From: Saprospirales bacterium
Lineage (GTDB): Bacteria; Bacteroidota; Bacteroidia; Chitinophagales; CAMDFR01
Reading direction: 5' to 3'
NCBI GenBank assembly: GCA_947464015.1
Contig: CANHVE010000006.1
Coordinates: 1-34,850, forward strand
Length of the DNA stretch: 34,850 bases
A program made the translations under genes and the position numbers. The notes under the pieces were generated by a model. The model was not told the DNA's origin. It made no database searches and saw only the letters and a list, made by a program, of their open reading frames with translations. This document shows positions 1 through 9,704 of this stretch, piece by piece (position 1 is the stretch's first letter; the number at the start of each line of letters is the position of its first letter).

Positions 1-1
1 A

Positions 2-292
2 GGCTTGAGTTATTATTATTCTTTAGCAAATAAGTTTTTTGATTATATGCATGCGCAGATACCTTCTATTAACATGAATTTTCCAGAATATCAAAAAATG
101 AATGCCTGTTATGAAACAGCCATATTGATAGATTCATTAGAGGTAGAAGATATTCAAAATGCAATTGAACAAATGAGTGATACAAATACTTACAAACGAT
201 TACAACAAAATTGTCTTCAAGCGAAAGCCGAATTTAATTGGCAAATGGAATCAAAAAAATTGATAGAACTCTATCAACAATTAGAGAAGTAA
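2..292 (+). CDS. Glycosyltransferase, C-terminal fragment (truncated by window start)
   Basis: The frame is open from base 2 (GLSYYYSLANKFFDYMHAQIPSINMNFPEY...). It resembles the C-terminal region of GT-B/family 1 glycosyltransferases. The 5' end is outside the window. Confidence 0.55.
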   Translation, partial: GLSYYYSLANKFFDYMHAQIPSINMNFPEYQKMNACYETAILIDSLEVEDIQNAIEQMSDTNTYKRLQQNCLQAKAEFNWQMESKKLIELYQQLEK

Positions 293-327
293 AGATGCTT
301 ATTTATATGTTGTTTATCAGATCAACC

Positions 328-999
328 TTAATAGATACTTGCTTCATATAGAAAAGCTCTCATAGCTCTTGCGTGTTCAAAACAGGTTTTAATTTCTTGG
401 ATTAACTTTTTATCGCTCAATATTTCCTTCTCCCATTTTTTAATCATTAAGAACTGTTTATTATACATAAAAGGTTGTTCAATGGCAGCTTCCTTAAATT
501 CTTTTGCCAATACTTTTGATTTTTCGCCCATCAAAGTGCCAAATGATTTTTTAAAGGATTTATCTTTTAATAAAGTATTGAATTCATTCGGATGATCCAT
601 AATATAGGTTCGAATTGATTTTAGCATCTTAGCATCAGGTTGATATAAACCACTATAGAATGCAGCCCCAGTAGCAGTAAGTTCTAAATAAAAGCCAGGT
701 CCATTCATATCTTTTCTTCCATTTTTAGCAATTAATGCGCTGCAATGTGTTTTATAGGGAGTTTTATCTTTACTAAAACGAACATCTTTATGTATACGAA
801 AAATAGCCGATTTTGGATCGATCAATAAATCTTTGTCAACTATACTTACTTCATCAATTAATGCTTCAATAAAATGATAGAAAGGCAATTTTACTTGTTC
901 TTCGTATCGTTGCCTATTAGCATCGAACCATACTTTACTATTGTTTTTTTCAAGTTCTTTAAAAAACTGTGCAAAATCTTTTGTAAAAAATGCCTTCAT
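328..999 (-). CDS. DUF2461 (TIGR02453-type) family protein
   Basis: 223 aa; FFKELEKNNSKVWFDANRQRYEEQV...FRIHKDVRFSKDKTPYKTH...GFYLEL matches the DUF2461 pattern. Confidence 0.85.
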   Translation of the reverse strand: MKAFFTKDFAQFFKELEKNNSKVWFDANRQRYEEQVKLPFYHFIEALIDEVSIVDKDLLIDPKSAIFRIHKDVRFSKDKTPYKTHCSALIAKNGRKDMNGPGFYLELTATGAAFYSGLYQPDAKMLKSIRTYIMDHPNEFNTLLKDKSFKKSFGTLMGEKSKVLAKEFKEAAIEQPFMYNKQFLMIKKWEKEILSDKKLIQEIKTCFEHARAMRAFLYEASIY

Positions 1000-1041
1000 A
1001 ATACTTATTTTTATTGACTAATAATTGATCAAATATATCAT

Positions 1042-1875
1042 ATGTTTTACAAAGTTTTACATACAGAAATAAAACCTATTGAAAATTATAATATAAATAG
1101 GGCATTTCATTATGGCGATGGTTTTTTTGAAAGCATTTATACTGAAAATTTACAAATGCCATTATTTGAATATCATTATAATCGTATTTGTAAATCATTT
1201 GATATACTTCGTTTAGATAAATCATTTTTGCCTTCTTCTGAAAGCTTATATGATAAGATTATAAGTACATTGATTCAACCTGTACCTGCTCGTATTCGTC
1301 TTGATTTTACTCGTGAAGCGGAAGGTTTGTATTTGCCAGATAGCAATGATGTAATATTTACAATCACACATAAAGCATTGGAATCAAAAATATTTGAATC
1401 TAGTAAAGCGGTGTATAATTGTGCAATCTATAAAGAAAATATAAAATCTAGCTCTGCTTTATCTTGCATCAAAAGTAAAAATGCGTTAATCTATGTACTA
1501 GCAGCTATATGGGCCAATCAATACCATTTAGACGATGCAATATTACTGAATGAACATCAGCATTGTATTGAAAGTATCTCAAGTAATTTATTTATTATTC
1601 GGGATGAAAAAATATACACGCCAACTATGCAATCAGGTGCTGTACATGGAGTGATGCGTTCATTTATTATTGATGTACTTAGTGAACAGGGAATCTTAGT
1701 GATTGAAAAAGATATAGAGATAGAGGAGCTCGTTCAAGCAGATGAAGTTTTTATTTCGAATAGTATTAAAGGGATACAATTCATTACAAGCTATTTAACT
1801 AAGAATTATCAAATACAATTTACCCAAAAGATTAGACAAATAGTACATTCAGCATTCTTAAAAAAGATGAATTAA
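1042..1875 (+). CDS. Aminotransferase class IV (PabC/IlvE-like PLP enzyme)
   Basis: 277 aa; NRAFHYGDGFFESIYTENLQMPLFEYHYNRI and ...IESISSNLFIIRDEKIYTPTMQSGAVHGVMR are typical of the fold IV PLP family. Confidence 0.8.
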   Translation: MFYKVLHTEIKPIENYNINRAFHYGDGFFESIYTENLQMPLFEYHYNRICKSFDILRLDKSFLPSSESLYDKIISTLIQPVPARIRLDFTREAEGLYLPDSNDVIFTITHKALESKIFESSKAVYNCAIYKENIKSSSALSCIKSKNALIYVLAAIWANQYHLDDAILLNEHQHCIESISSNLFIIRDEKIYTPTMQSGAVHGVMRSFIIDVLSEQGILVIEKDIEIEELVQADEVFISNSIKGIQFITSYLTKNYQIQFTQKIRQIVHSAFLKKMN

Positions 1876-1900
1876 ATTCTACCATCAAAAATTTTATGCT

Positions 1901-2326
1901 ATGAAAAATTTACTACGAAATATATTAGCGATAGTTTTAGGAGTTGTAATAGGCGGTTATATCAATATGCAAATCATCATTCATGGCACCTCTATTATTC
2001 CCGCTCCAGCCGGCGCTGATGTTACCACTACAGAAGGATTAAAAGCTGCTTTACATTTATTTACTCCTATAAACTATATCATGCCTTTTCTAGCGCATGC
2101 ACTAGGAACCTTTGTTGGAGCGTTCATCGCCTATCTGATTGCTGCTAAAAATAAAATGCGTATTGCGCTTACTATAGGTGCCATCTTTTTAGTTGGAGGA
2201 ATCATGAGTGTTATTGAACTTCCTGCAGCTATTTGGTTTAGTGTGCTGGATCTAGTTGCTGCCTATTTCCCATTTGCATTTATTGCGGCCAAATTAGGAG
2301 GCTTTATCCAACGAAATGAATCATAA
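1901..2326 (+). CDS. Small multi-pass membrane protein, unknown function
   Basis: 141 aa with several hydrophobic helices and an ATG start. Confidence 0.65.
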   Translation: MKNLLRNILAIVLGVVIGGYINMQIIIHGTSIIPAPAGADVTTTEGLKAALHLFTPINYIMPFLAHALGTFVGAFIAYLIAAKNKMRIALTIGAIFLVGGIMSVIELPAAIWFSVLDLVAAYFPFAFIAAKLGGFIQRNES

Positions 2327-2504
2327 GAAGACAATTTATCCAAATCACTTGGTGATTAAAGAGGCCTTACAACTGTATTTTTAGTAAATATCATTTTGCA
2401 GATGAAGGCCCTGCTCCTTTATTTTTAAAAAAAAAGTCAAAAGTTTTTGTTTTTCAACAATTTTATTTATTTTTATAAAATATTTTTCAACAAAATTATC
2501 ATTA

Positions 2505-4424
2505 ATGAAAAAAGTATTTTTACTAGTAAGTATGTTTTTTAGCATGATGGCCATTGCGCAATCAGGTAGACAATGTGGTACGATGCATAATTTAGAACGA
2601 TTAAAGGCAATCGATCCAAGCATTGAAGCTCATATGAACGATATTGAAACACATACTAATCATTTTATTTCAACTAGTCCAGATGGAAGTAGAGCGGTTA
2701 TCACGATACCAGTGGTAGTGCATGTAGTATATAATACTGCTTCACAAAATATCAGTGATGCTCAAATTGCTTCTCAAATTGCGATATTAAATAATGACTT
2801 TAGAAAATTGAACGCTGATGCGACTTCTATTCCATCCATCTTTACATCCGTAGCGGCTGATTGCGAAGTTAATTTTTGTATGGCACAACGTACACCTACT
2901 GGTGCAGCAACTACTGGTATTGTAAGAGTATCTACAACCACTACGTCATTTATCGATAACGATAGAGTAAAATCATCTACTACTGGTGGAAGTACAGCAT
3001 GGGATGCCACCAAATATTTAAATATTTGGGTATGTAATTTAGGTGGTGGTTTATTAGGATATGCTCAATTTCCTGGTGGACCAACTGCTACAGATGGTGT
3101 AGTAATCAATTATACGGCATTTGGTAATACAGGTACAGCAGCAGTTCCTTATAACCGTGGAAGAACAGCAACTCATGAAGTAGGCCATTGGTTAAACTTA
3201 AGACATATATGGGGTGATGCTACATGTGGTAGCGATTTAGTATCAGATACTCCTCCTCATAATACAGCTAATTATGGTTGCCCAACATATCCTCACTTGA
3301 GTACTTGTACGGGTAGACCAACTGAAATGACTATGAATTATATGGATTATACAGATGATGCATGTATGTATATGTATACTGCAGGTCAAAAAGCTAGAAT
3401 GCAAGCATTATTTGCCGTAGGTGGTGCAAGAGTTGGTATTACTACTTCATTAGGTTGTACTCCTCCTACTACAGGTGGAACTTGCGGAACTCCTAGTGGT
3501 TTGGCAGCGGGCTCTATTACTAGCGCAGCAGCTACATTAAGCTGGACGGCAGTTAGTGGTGCTTCTTCTTATAATGTGCAATATAAATTAAGTTCAGCTA
3601 CTACCTGGACTACTGTTTCAAGTACCTCTACTAGTCTTGCTCTATCTGGTTTAAGCGCTTCTAGTACTTACAATTATCAAGTACAAGCGGTATGTTCTGT
3701 ATTAGGAAATTATAGTACGGCTGCTAGTTTTACCACACTTGTAGCAACTACTACATGTGGAACCGATAGCTATGAGCCCAATAATTCAATAAGTGCATAC
3801 AAAACACTCGCTGTAAACTCAACTAAAACAGCTAAAATTTGTCCTGCTGGAGATGAAGATTGGTATAGATTTTCAACAACTTCAACAGCTAGAAACTTTA
3901 AAATAGATTTAACTACATTGCCTGCAGATTACGATTTATATGTATATAATAGCAGTGGTACGTTGCTAGGTTCATCTGTGTTGGGAGGTACTTCTAATGA
4001 GACATTCAAATTAAATGGTGGTGCCGTAGGAAATTATTATGTAAGAGTAATTGGATATGGGGGAGCATTTAATGCTACCACAAATTATTCTATTCGGGCA
4101 ACTACAAGTAGTTCAACTTTAAGAGGTGTGGAAGAGGGCGAAGAAGTAGTTGCTCTAGATGAAGTATTCGATGGAGTTATCGTATTCCCTAATCCTGCAA
4201 CTGACAAAGTAGTAGTAAATTATTTTGCACAAGAATCAAAAGATGATGTACAAATGTTTGTTTACGATATGACAGGTACTATCGTTCATAAAGAATTATT
4301 TAGCACTGCAAATGGTTTAAATCAACTTGAATTTAATTTGACAAATTATTCTAATGGCATATATATGGTTGTGGTTCAAGATGGAGATAAAACCTATAGT
4401 AATAAATTACAAATTCAACATTAA
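2505..4424 (+). CDS. Secreted M43 (cytophagalysin/pappalysin-like) zinc metalloprotease with FN3, PPC-like and T9SS type A sorting domains
   Basis: Signal peptide (MKKVFLLVSMFFSMMAIAQ); extended zinc motif HEVGHWLNLRHIWGD; Met-turn NYMDYTDDACM; FN3-like segment (TCGTPSGLAAGSITSAAATLSW...); PPC-like segment (DSYEPNNSISAYKTLAVNSTKTAKICPAGDEDWYRF); C-terminal VFPNPATDKVVVNY...YSNGIYMVVVQDGDKTYSNKLQI sorting domain. Confidence 0.93.
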   Translation: MKKVFLLVSMFFSMMAIAQSGRQCGTMHNLERLKAIDPSIEAHMNDIETHTNHFISTSPDGSRAVITIPVVVHVVYNTASQNISDAQIASQIAILNNDFRKLNADATSIPSIFTSVAADCEVNFCMAQRTPTGAATTGIVRVSTTTTSFIDNDRVKSSTTGGSTAWDATKYLNIWVCNLGGGLLGYAQFPGGPTATDGVVINYTAFGNTGTAAVPYNRGRTATHEVGHWLNLRHIWGDATCGSDLVSDTPPHNTANYGCPTYPHLSTCTGRPTEMTMNYMDYTDDACMYMYTAGQKARMQALFAVGGARVGITTSLGCTPPTTGGTCGTPSGLAAGSITSAAATLSWTAVSGASSYNVQYKLSSATTWTTVSSTSTSLALSGLSASSTYNYQVQAVCSVLGNYSTAASFTTLVATTTCGTDSYEPNNSISAYKTLAVNSTKTAKICPAGDEDWYRFSTTSTARNFKIDLTTLPADYDLYVYNSSGTLLGSSVLGGTSNETFKLNGGAVGNYYVRVIGYGGAFNATTNYSIRATTSSSTLRGVEEGEEVVALDEVFDGVIVFPNPATDKVVVNYFAQESKDDVQMFVYDMTGTIVHKELFSTANGLNQLEFNLTNYSNGIYMVVVQDGDKTYSNKLQIQH

Positions 4425-4441
4425 TCTTACTTATCATTATA

Positions 4442-4471
4442 AAAAAAGCCTCCGTAATTGGAGGCTTTTTT
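4442..4471 (+). terminator. Rho-independent terminator-like hairpin after the M43 protease
   Basis: AAAAAAGCCTCC-GTAATT-GGAGGCTTTTTT, a perfect stem with a U-tract, 18 bp after the stop codon. Confidence 0.9.
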
Positions 4472-4511
4472 ATTCTTATAATACAACTATATTTGAAAAA
4501 AACAATTTCTC

Positions 4512-4847
4512 ATGTTTGCAATCATTTGGCGTGGCTACGGAATACTAGTTCCTATTATTTATCTCTTATTGGGATTGATGATTTGTTTTTTCTTTGATGG
4601 GTTCAATACCAAACTACTAAACCCTCCATTTCTTAAATGGCATGCAGGCATTTCATCTATACCAATTTTATTATTGGGCTTAGGAGCTTTTTTAGATTTT
4701 GAAGAAAAAGAGCTAGCCAATAAAATAGGCTTTAAAAAATGTTGGTTTTATTTTAAACAACCTTGGAAACATCATTTTATGTTTGTTCCTATTTTGTTTT
4801 GGGGATTAATTTTAATCATAACAAGCATACGCCTTTTCCTAAAATAA
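4512..4847 (+). CDS. Small membrane protein, unknown function
   Basis: 111 aa; three hydrophobic segments; ATG start. Confidence 0.6.
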   Translation: MFAIIWRGYGILVPIIYLLLGLMICFFFDGFNTKLLNPPFLKWHAGISSIPILLLGLGAFLDFEEKELANKIGFKKCWFYFKQPWKHHFMFVPILFWGLILIITSIRLFLK

Positions 4848-4900
4848 TTATCGTTAGCGCGAGTCCTGAATGTTCGTGAATTAATCGGGCTATAAAAAAA

Positions 4901-6025
4901 TTACTTATAGAAGTTTAAAACACTTTCTATAATGTGACTTACTTGTTGGTCGGTTAACTCGTAGAAGAGTGGTAAACGCACTAAATTATCACTGAAAAAA
5001 TCACTCATAGGCAACTCACGTCCATCGTGTTTGTCTTTATAAAAAGGACTTTTATGTAATGATAAATAATGAAACACAGCATTGATATTATCTTTTTTCA
5101 AATGCTCAATTAAACGACTTCTTTCTTCTAAATTTTTAGTCACCAAATAAAACATATGCGCATTATTTGTGGCATAATCAGGTACATGTGGTAAATCAAC
5201 TACTCCTCGTTGCTCTAGTGATTTCATCCCTTCATAATATTGATTCCAAATCGCTTTTCTACGATTTTGAATGTTTTGCATTTCTTCTAATTGGGCATAT
5301 AAATAAGCAGCTTGTAATTCAGAAGGCAGAAAAGAAGACCCAATATCTACCCATCCGTATTTATCAACTTCGCCTCTAAAAAACGCTGAACGATTGGTGC
5401 CTTTTTCCCAAATAATTTCTGAGCGATTTACAAAGGCTTCATTATTTACAGTGAGCATTCCACCTTCACCACTGATAATATTTTTAGTTTCATGAAATGA
5501 AAAAGCTGCTACATCAGCAATCGCTCCTAATGGTTTGCCTTTATAAAACGAATCGATAGCTTGTGCCGCATCTTCGCATGTATGAATGTTATGTTTTTTT
5601 GCAATAGCCATAATTTTGTCCATATCACAAGCATTCCCCGCATAATGTACTACACAAATAGCTTTAGTTTTAGGTGTAATCAATGCTTCTATTTGATTGG
5701 CATCTATATTCGGATGATTGGTTTCACTATCAGCAAATACGATTTTCGCACCGCGTAAAATAAATGCATTAGAAGTAGACACAAATGTATATGAAGGCAT
5801 AATTACTTCATCACCAGGTTGAATATCCAGTAATATAGCACTCATCTCTAAAGCATCAGTACATGAAGAAGTCAATAAGGCTTTTTTAAAATGATATTGA
5901 TCTTCAAAAAAAGATTGACATTTTTTAGTGTATTTTCCATTGCCAGAAATTTTCCCTGTAGCTACAGCATCTTTTAAATATTCATATTCTTTTCCTGATG
6001 CAAATGGTTTGTTAAATGGAATCAT
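4901..6025 (-). CDS. rffA: dTDP-4-amino-4,6-dideoxygalactose transaminase (DegT/DnrJ/EryC1 family, WecE/RffA-type)
   Basis: 374 aa; MIPFNKPFASGKEYEYLKDAV...GNGKYTKKCQ.F...LLTSSCTDALEMSA.LLDIQPGDEVIMPSYTFVSTSNAFILRGAKIVFADSE...SFHETKNIISGEGGM. Confidence 0.88.
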   Translation of the reverse strand: MIPFNKPFASGKEYEYLKDAVATGKISGNGKYTKKCQSFFEDQYHFKKALLTSSCTDALEMSAILLDIQPGDEVIMPSYTFVSTSNAFILRGAKIVFADSETNHPNIDANQIEALITPKTKAICVVHYAGNACDMDKIMAIAKKHNIHTCEDAAQAIDSFYKGKPLGAIADVAAFSFHETKNIISGEGGMLTVNNEAFVNRSEIIWEKGTNRSAFFRGEVDKYGWVDIGSSFLPSELQAAYLYAQLEEMQNIQNRRKAIWNQYYEGMKSLEQRGVVDLPHVPDYATNNAHMFYLVTKNLEERSRLIEHLKKDNINAVFHYLSLHKSPFYKDKHDGRELPMSDFFSDNLVRLPLFYELTDQQVSHIIESVLNFYK

Positions 6026-6216
6026 ACGTTACTAATTTAGTCGTCAAACTTACTTAAAAGTATTTGTATAGAAAAATTTATTCCTATCGCAGACTGGTAA
6101 ATGTATAAACTTAATATATTTTTTTATAATCGGAACATAACAGCCTTTTTTAATAAAAAAAGCAGTGTTTTCAATAATTATAGTAGTAGTTTCGTAGTCC
6201 AAAAAAAAATAATCTA

Positions 6217-6960
6217 ATGCCTATTAAATTATCGAAAATTAGTACTCGTGCACCGAAGAAATTAGATAAAGAAAAAACGAAAGCACAAACTCAAAAATTA
6301 TTAATTGATTTAGATGAACTACAGAATTTATTTTTTGCATCACAAAAAAAAGCATTATTAATTGTAGTTCAGGGCATGGACGCCAGTGGTAAAGATGGGG
6401 TAGTAGCCAATGTTTTTGGAGCATTTAACCCTATGGGAATTCGGGTGGTTTCTTTTAAAAAACCAACAGAAGAAGAAATGGCACATGATTTTCTTTGGCG
6501 GATACATGCCAATGCACCACGTAAAGGTATGATACAGGTATTTAATCGTTCGCATTATGAAGATATTTTAATTCAACGAGTGCATCAATGGATCGATGAA
6601 AATACTGTCAAACAAAGGATGCAACAGATAAATCATTTTGAAGAAATGTTGGAACAAAATGGTACAAAAGTGATGAAATTTTATTTGCATATTTCACATG
6701 AAGAACAATTGGAACGATTAACAGAACGAATGAATACTCCTGAAAAAAATTGGAAATACAATGCACAAGATTTAGAAGAGAGTAAGCTATGGGATGCTTA
6801 TATGAAAGCTTATGAAGAAGCGATAGATAAATGTAGTGCTAAAATTCCATGGCAGATTATACCAGCAGATCAAAATTGGTATAAAGAGTTTTTGATTGCT
6901 TCTGAAGTAGTAAAATACTTAAAATCACTGAAAATGAGCTATACATCGCTCAACAAATAA
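6217..6960 (+). CDS. Polyphosphate kinase 2 (PPK2) family protein
   Basis: 247 aa; Walker A GMDASGKDG, FNRSHYEDIL, and lid motif ERM.TPEKNWKY, as in PPK2 enzymes (probably class III-like). Confidence 0.88.
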   Translation: MPIKLSKISTRAPKKLDKEKTKAQTQKLLIDLDELQNLFFASQKKALLIVVQGMDASGKDGVVANVFGAFNPMGIRVVSFKKPTEEEMAHDFLWRIHANAPRKGMIQVFNRSHYEDILIQRVHQWIDENTVKQRMQQINHFEEMLEQNGTKVMKFYLHISHEEQLERLTERMNTPEKNWKYNAQDLEESKLWDAYMKAYEEAIDKCSAKIPWQIIPADQNWYKEFLIASEVVKYLKSLKMSYTSLNK

Positions 6961-7009
6961 ATGAACCTTTTAACCTAAGACCTTGTTACTTATAAAAATT
7001 TGAGCGTAA

Positions 7010-8203
7010 ATGAATGTTTGCAGTACTTTAACAAAAACATATAACTTATCTGATAGTTATCAGTTTAAAGTATTTGAAAAAGCGGAGGAATTAGTTCATA
7101 CGCCTTGGTCAAGTATTGTAAAACATGACCCTTTTTATAAAATAGAGTATTTACAAGAGATAGAAAAAAGTTGTTATCCTGATTTAATTCCTTATTATAT
7201 AATTGCTTATTACAACGAGGAACCATTACTAGTCTTGAATTTTCAAAAAGTTATATTCAAAGGTGCCCAATTACAATCATTTATTGTAGAGAAAAATTCA
7301 TGTACCTTTAGCTATAAATTATATACTCTTCTTTTCAAATTCATTACAGGTTTTATACAGGTTCCTATGCTTGTATTAGGAAATCTTTTACAAACAAGTC
7401 ACTGTGGTATCATTTTTAAAGACGAAGCTATTGATGATAAAATAAAGTTGCAATTGGTACAAAAAGCCTGTGATGTAGTATTAGAATATGCGAAAGCAAA
7501 AACGCTTTTAATAACTAATATCTACGACAATCAAAGCAATTGCTTGGCACATATCCCAGATCAATATAATAAATTTTATAGTGAGCCAGATATGCATTTG
7601 CAGATTGACCCGCAATGGCATAAAATGGAAGATTATTTACAATCGCTACAATCTAAATATAGAGTACGTGCAAAAAAAGTGTTGAATGATAGTCAACATA
7701 TTGAAGTCAGACCTCTAAGTATAGAGGAAATCATAGCGCATCAAGCTACATTGTTTGATTTAAACAGACAAGTAATGAAGAAAAGTAAATTTAGTTTAGG
7801 AGATATTCATGAAAACTATTTTACTGAAATGGCTATCTATTTTAAAGATTCATTCATTATGAATGGCTATTTTCATGAAAATAAATTAATTGCTTTCTCT
7901 TCTATGATTAAAGATGGAAAGACCTTGAACTCGCATTTTATAGGAATGGATTATTCTTTTGTTCATAGCAATAAAATATATAATCGCCTATTGCTCGATA
8001 ATTTATGTATGGCTATTCAAACCAAATCGACCATCCTTAAATACGGTCGTACAGCAACTGAAATTAAAAGTACGATAGGGGCAAAACCATTAGAAATGGT
8101 CAATTATCTTCGTAATAATAATGCAATCATTAATTATTTTATTGAACAAGGCTTAAAATATATAAAAGCGCCTGTTTATATTATTCGTCACCCATTTAAA
8201 TAA
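7010..8203 (+). CDS. GNAT-fold-like protein of unknown function (peptidoglycan/lipid acyltransferase-like)
   Basis: 397 aa; segment MEDYLQSLQSKYRVRAKKVLNDS...FTEMAIYFKDSFIMNGYFHENKLIAFSSMIKDGKTLNSHFIGMDY...NRLLLDNLCMAIQ resembles FemAB/GNAT-like acyltransferases. Confidence 0.5.
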   Translation: MNVCSTLTKTYNLSDSYQFKVFEKAEELVHTPWSSIVKHDPFYKIEYLQEIEKSCYPDLIPYYIIAYYNEEPLLVLNFQKVIFKGAQLQSFIVEKNSCTFSYKLYTLLFKFITGFIQVPMLVLGNLLQTSHCGIIFKDEAIDDKIKLQLVQKACDVVLEYAKAKTLLITNIYDNQSNCLAHIPDQYNKFYSEPDMHLQIDPQWHKMEDYLQSLQSKYRVRAKKVLNDSQHIEVRPLSIEEIIAHQATLFDLNRQVMKKSKFSLGDIHENYFTEMAIYFKDSFIMNGYFHENKLIAFSSMIKDGKTLNSHFIGMDYSFVHSNKIYNRLLLDNLCMAIQTKSTILKYGRTATEIKSTIGAKPLEMVNYLRNNNAIINYFIEQGLKYIKAPVYIIRHPFK

Positions 8204-8312
8204 GTTTATTTGTATATTATAGTATACGGTTCTGTATAACTAGCATGTTATATTTATTGAATTTGAAATAATTTTGAAACTTTTAGAGTTTTACTTAAAA
8301 TGTACTAAACAA

Positions 8313-9584
8313 ATGAAATATATATTTTTATATCTACTAAGCCTGACCATTTTCGCTGCACATGCAACTAAAAGCGAACTGCCTTTCAATACTTTTTTTA
8401 TGGATAGTGTGAAAGTAAAAAGCCAGGAACAAAAAAATATAAAAATGCCTTTTTGGGTGGGTTTAAGTCAAAAATATGGCAAAATCAAATCCAATCAATT
8501 ATTCAGCTCTTTATTAAAAGAGAATGGCTGTTCAGAAAAGAGTATTGAATCTATCTTGAAAAATAATGAAGTATTCAATGTAGGTAAAATTATGAGTGGT
8601 ACAGAATATTGTTTTGTATCTACACAAATTAATGATTCAGTTTTATCACCAAGATATTTAATCTATAATGAAGATGATTATTCATATGTAGTATTTGATT
8701 TATTAGACGACAAAACTACTATTACACGTTATCAGCGACCAGTGGAGATAAGAGAGCGAACAGCCACAGGTGTAATCAAAGGTTCATTGTGGGAAACATT
8801 CGATAAAAACAATGTAAATCCTGCCATAGCAACTCAGTTGGCAGATATATTTGCATATACAATCAACTTTTTTAAAGTAAGAGAAGATGATAAATTTAAA
8901 ATTGTATATGACGAGAAACTAGTAAATGGAGTTAGTCAAGAAGTAACTAAAGTAAAAGCGGTAGTATTTCAATATCATGGAAAAGATTATTATGCCTTTG
9001 CCAATGAGCAAAATGGTAGAGTAGATTATTTAGATGAAGAGGGAAAAAGTATGAAGATGCGTTTTTTAATGGCACCTGTGAAGTTTAGTCGTATTAGTTC
9101 TAAATATAATACACATCGTTTACATCCAGTTACAGGTCAGGTAAAAGGTCATTTTGGAACTGATTTTGCTGCGCCACAAGGTACACCTATCTATGCTACG
9201 GCTGATGGTATCGTTTCTGAGGCTCGCTTCAAACAATACAATGGTAATTATGTAAAAATTCGTCACGATAAAACCTATGAAACACAATATTTACATATGT
9301 GTAGAATAGCGAAAGGGATGAGACCAGGGGCTCGCGTGCATCAAGGCGATGTAATTGGATATGTAGGAAGTACTGGTTTAGCAACTGGTCCGCATGTATG
9401 TTATCGTTTCTGGAAAAATGGTAAACAAGTAGATCCATTTAAAGAAAAAGATGCGAAAGCGATGATGTTGACTGCGGCCGAACAAAAAGCCTTTGCTGAA
9501 AAAACCAAAGAAATGCGTAAAGAACTAGATGCAGTGTCATATGGAGGCTCGAAAAGCATCGTTTTAACAGCTTCCGCAAAATAG
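8313..9584 (+). CDS. Secreted M23 family peptidase (LytM-type)
   Basis: The likely start is the internal ATG at 8313 (signal peptide MKYIFLYLLSLTIFAAHA). M23 signatures: HFGTDFAAPQGTPIYATADGIV, TQYLHM, VGSTGLATGPHVCYRFWKNGKQVDP. The ORF track start is 8274. Confidence 0.88.
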   Translation: MKYIFLYLLSLTIFAAHATKSELPFNTFFMDSVKVKSQEQKNIKMPFWVGLSQKYGKIKSNQLFSSLLKENGCSEKSIESILKNNEVFNVGKIMSGTEYCFVSTQINDSVLSPRYLIYNEDDYSYVVFDLLDDKTTITRYQRPVEIRERTATGVIKGSLWETFDKNNVNPAIATQLADIFAYTINFFKVREDDKFKIVYDEKLVNGVSQEVTKVKAVVFQYHGKDYYAFANEQNGRVDYLDEEGKSMKMRFLMAPVKFSRISSKYNTHRLHPVTGQVKGHFGTDFAAPQGTPIYATADGIVSEARFKQYNGNYVKIRHDKTYETQYLHMCRIAKGMRPGARVHQGDVIGYVGSTGLATGPHVCYRFWKNGKQVDPFKEKDAKAMMLTAAEQKAFAEKTKEMRKELDAVSYGGSKSIVLTASAK

Positions 9585-9605
9585 TATTATTAATTAAATT
9601 TGTAT

Positions 9606-9637
9606 AAAGCTTGAGCATTCATACTCAAGCTTTTTTT
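9606..9637 (+). terminator. Rho-independent terminator after the M23 peptidase
   Basis: AAAGCTTGAG-CATTCATA-CTCAAGCTTT followed by a T-tract. Confidence 0.9.
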
Positions 9638-9678
9638 CTTTATTTTAAACAATAATTAAAATAAAGAGGCTAACTCCT

Positions 9679-9686
9679 TAAATTTG
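9679..9686 (+). promoter_or_regulatory. Candidate Bacteroidota -7 box (TAAATTTG) upstream of the TerC-family gene
   Basis: Matches the TAnnTTTG consensus, 18 bp before the ATG at 9705. Confidence 0.5.
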
Positions 9687-9704
9687 CAATTAATATAAAA
9701 TTAT

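Noticed and set aside
2381-2623. 80-aa minus-strand ORF
   Set aside because: It overlaps the signal peptide region and 5' leader of the M43 protease on the opposite strand; no domain signature.
6145-6161. CTTTTTT-AAT-AAAAAAG hairpin upstream of PPK2
   Set aside because: Almost pure A/T stem in an AT-rich region, with no GC-rich core; not a convincing terminator.
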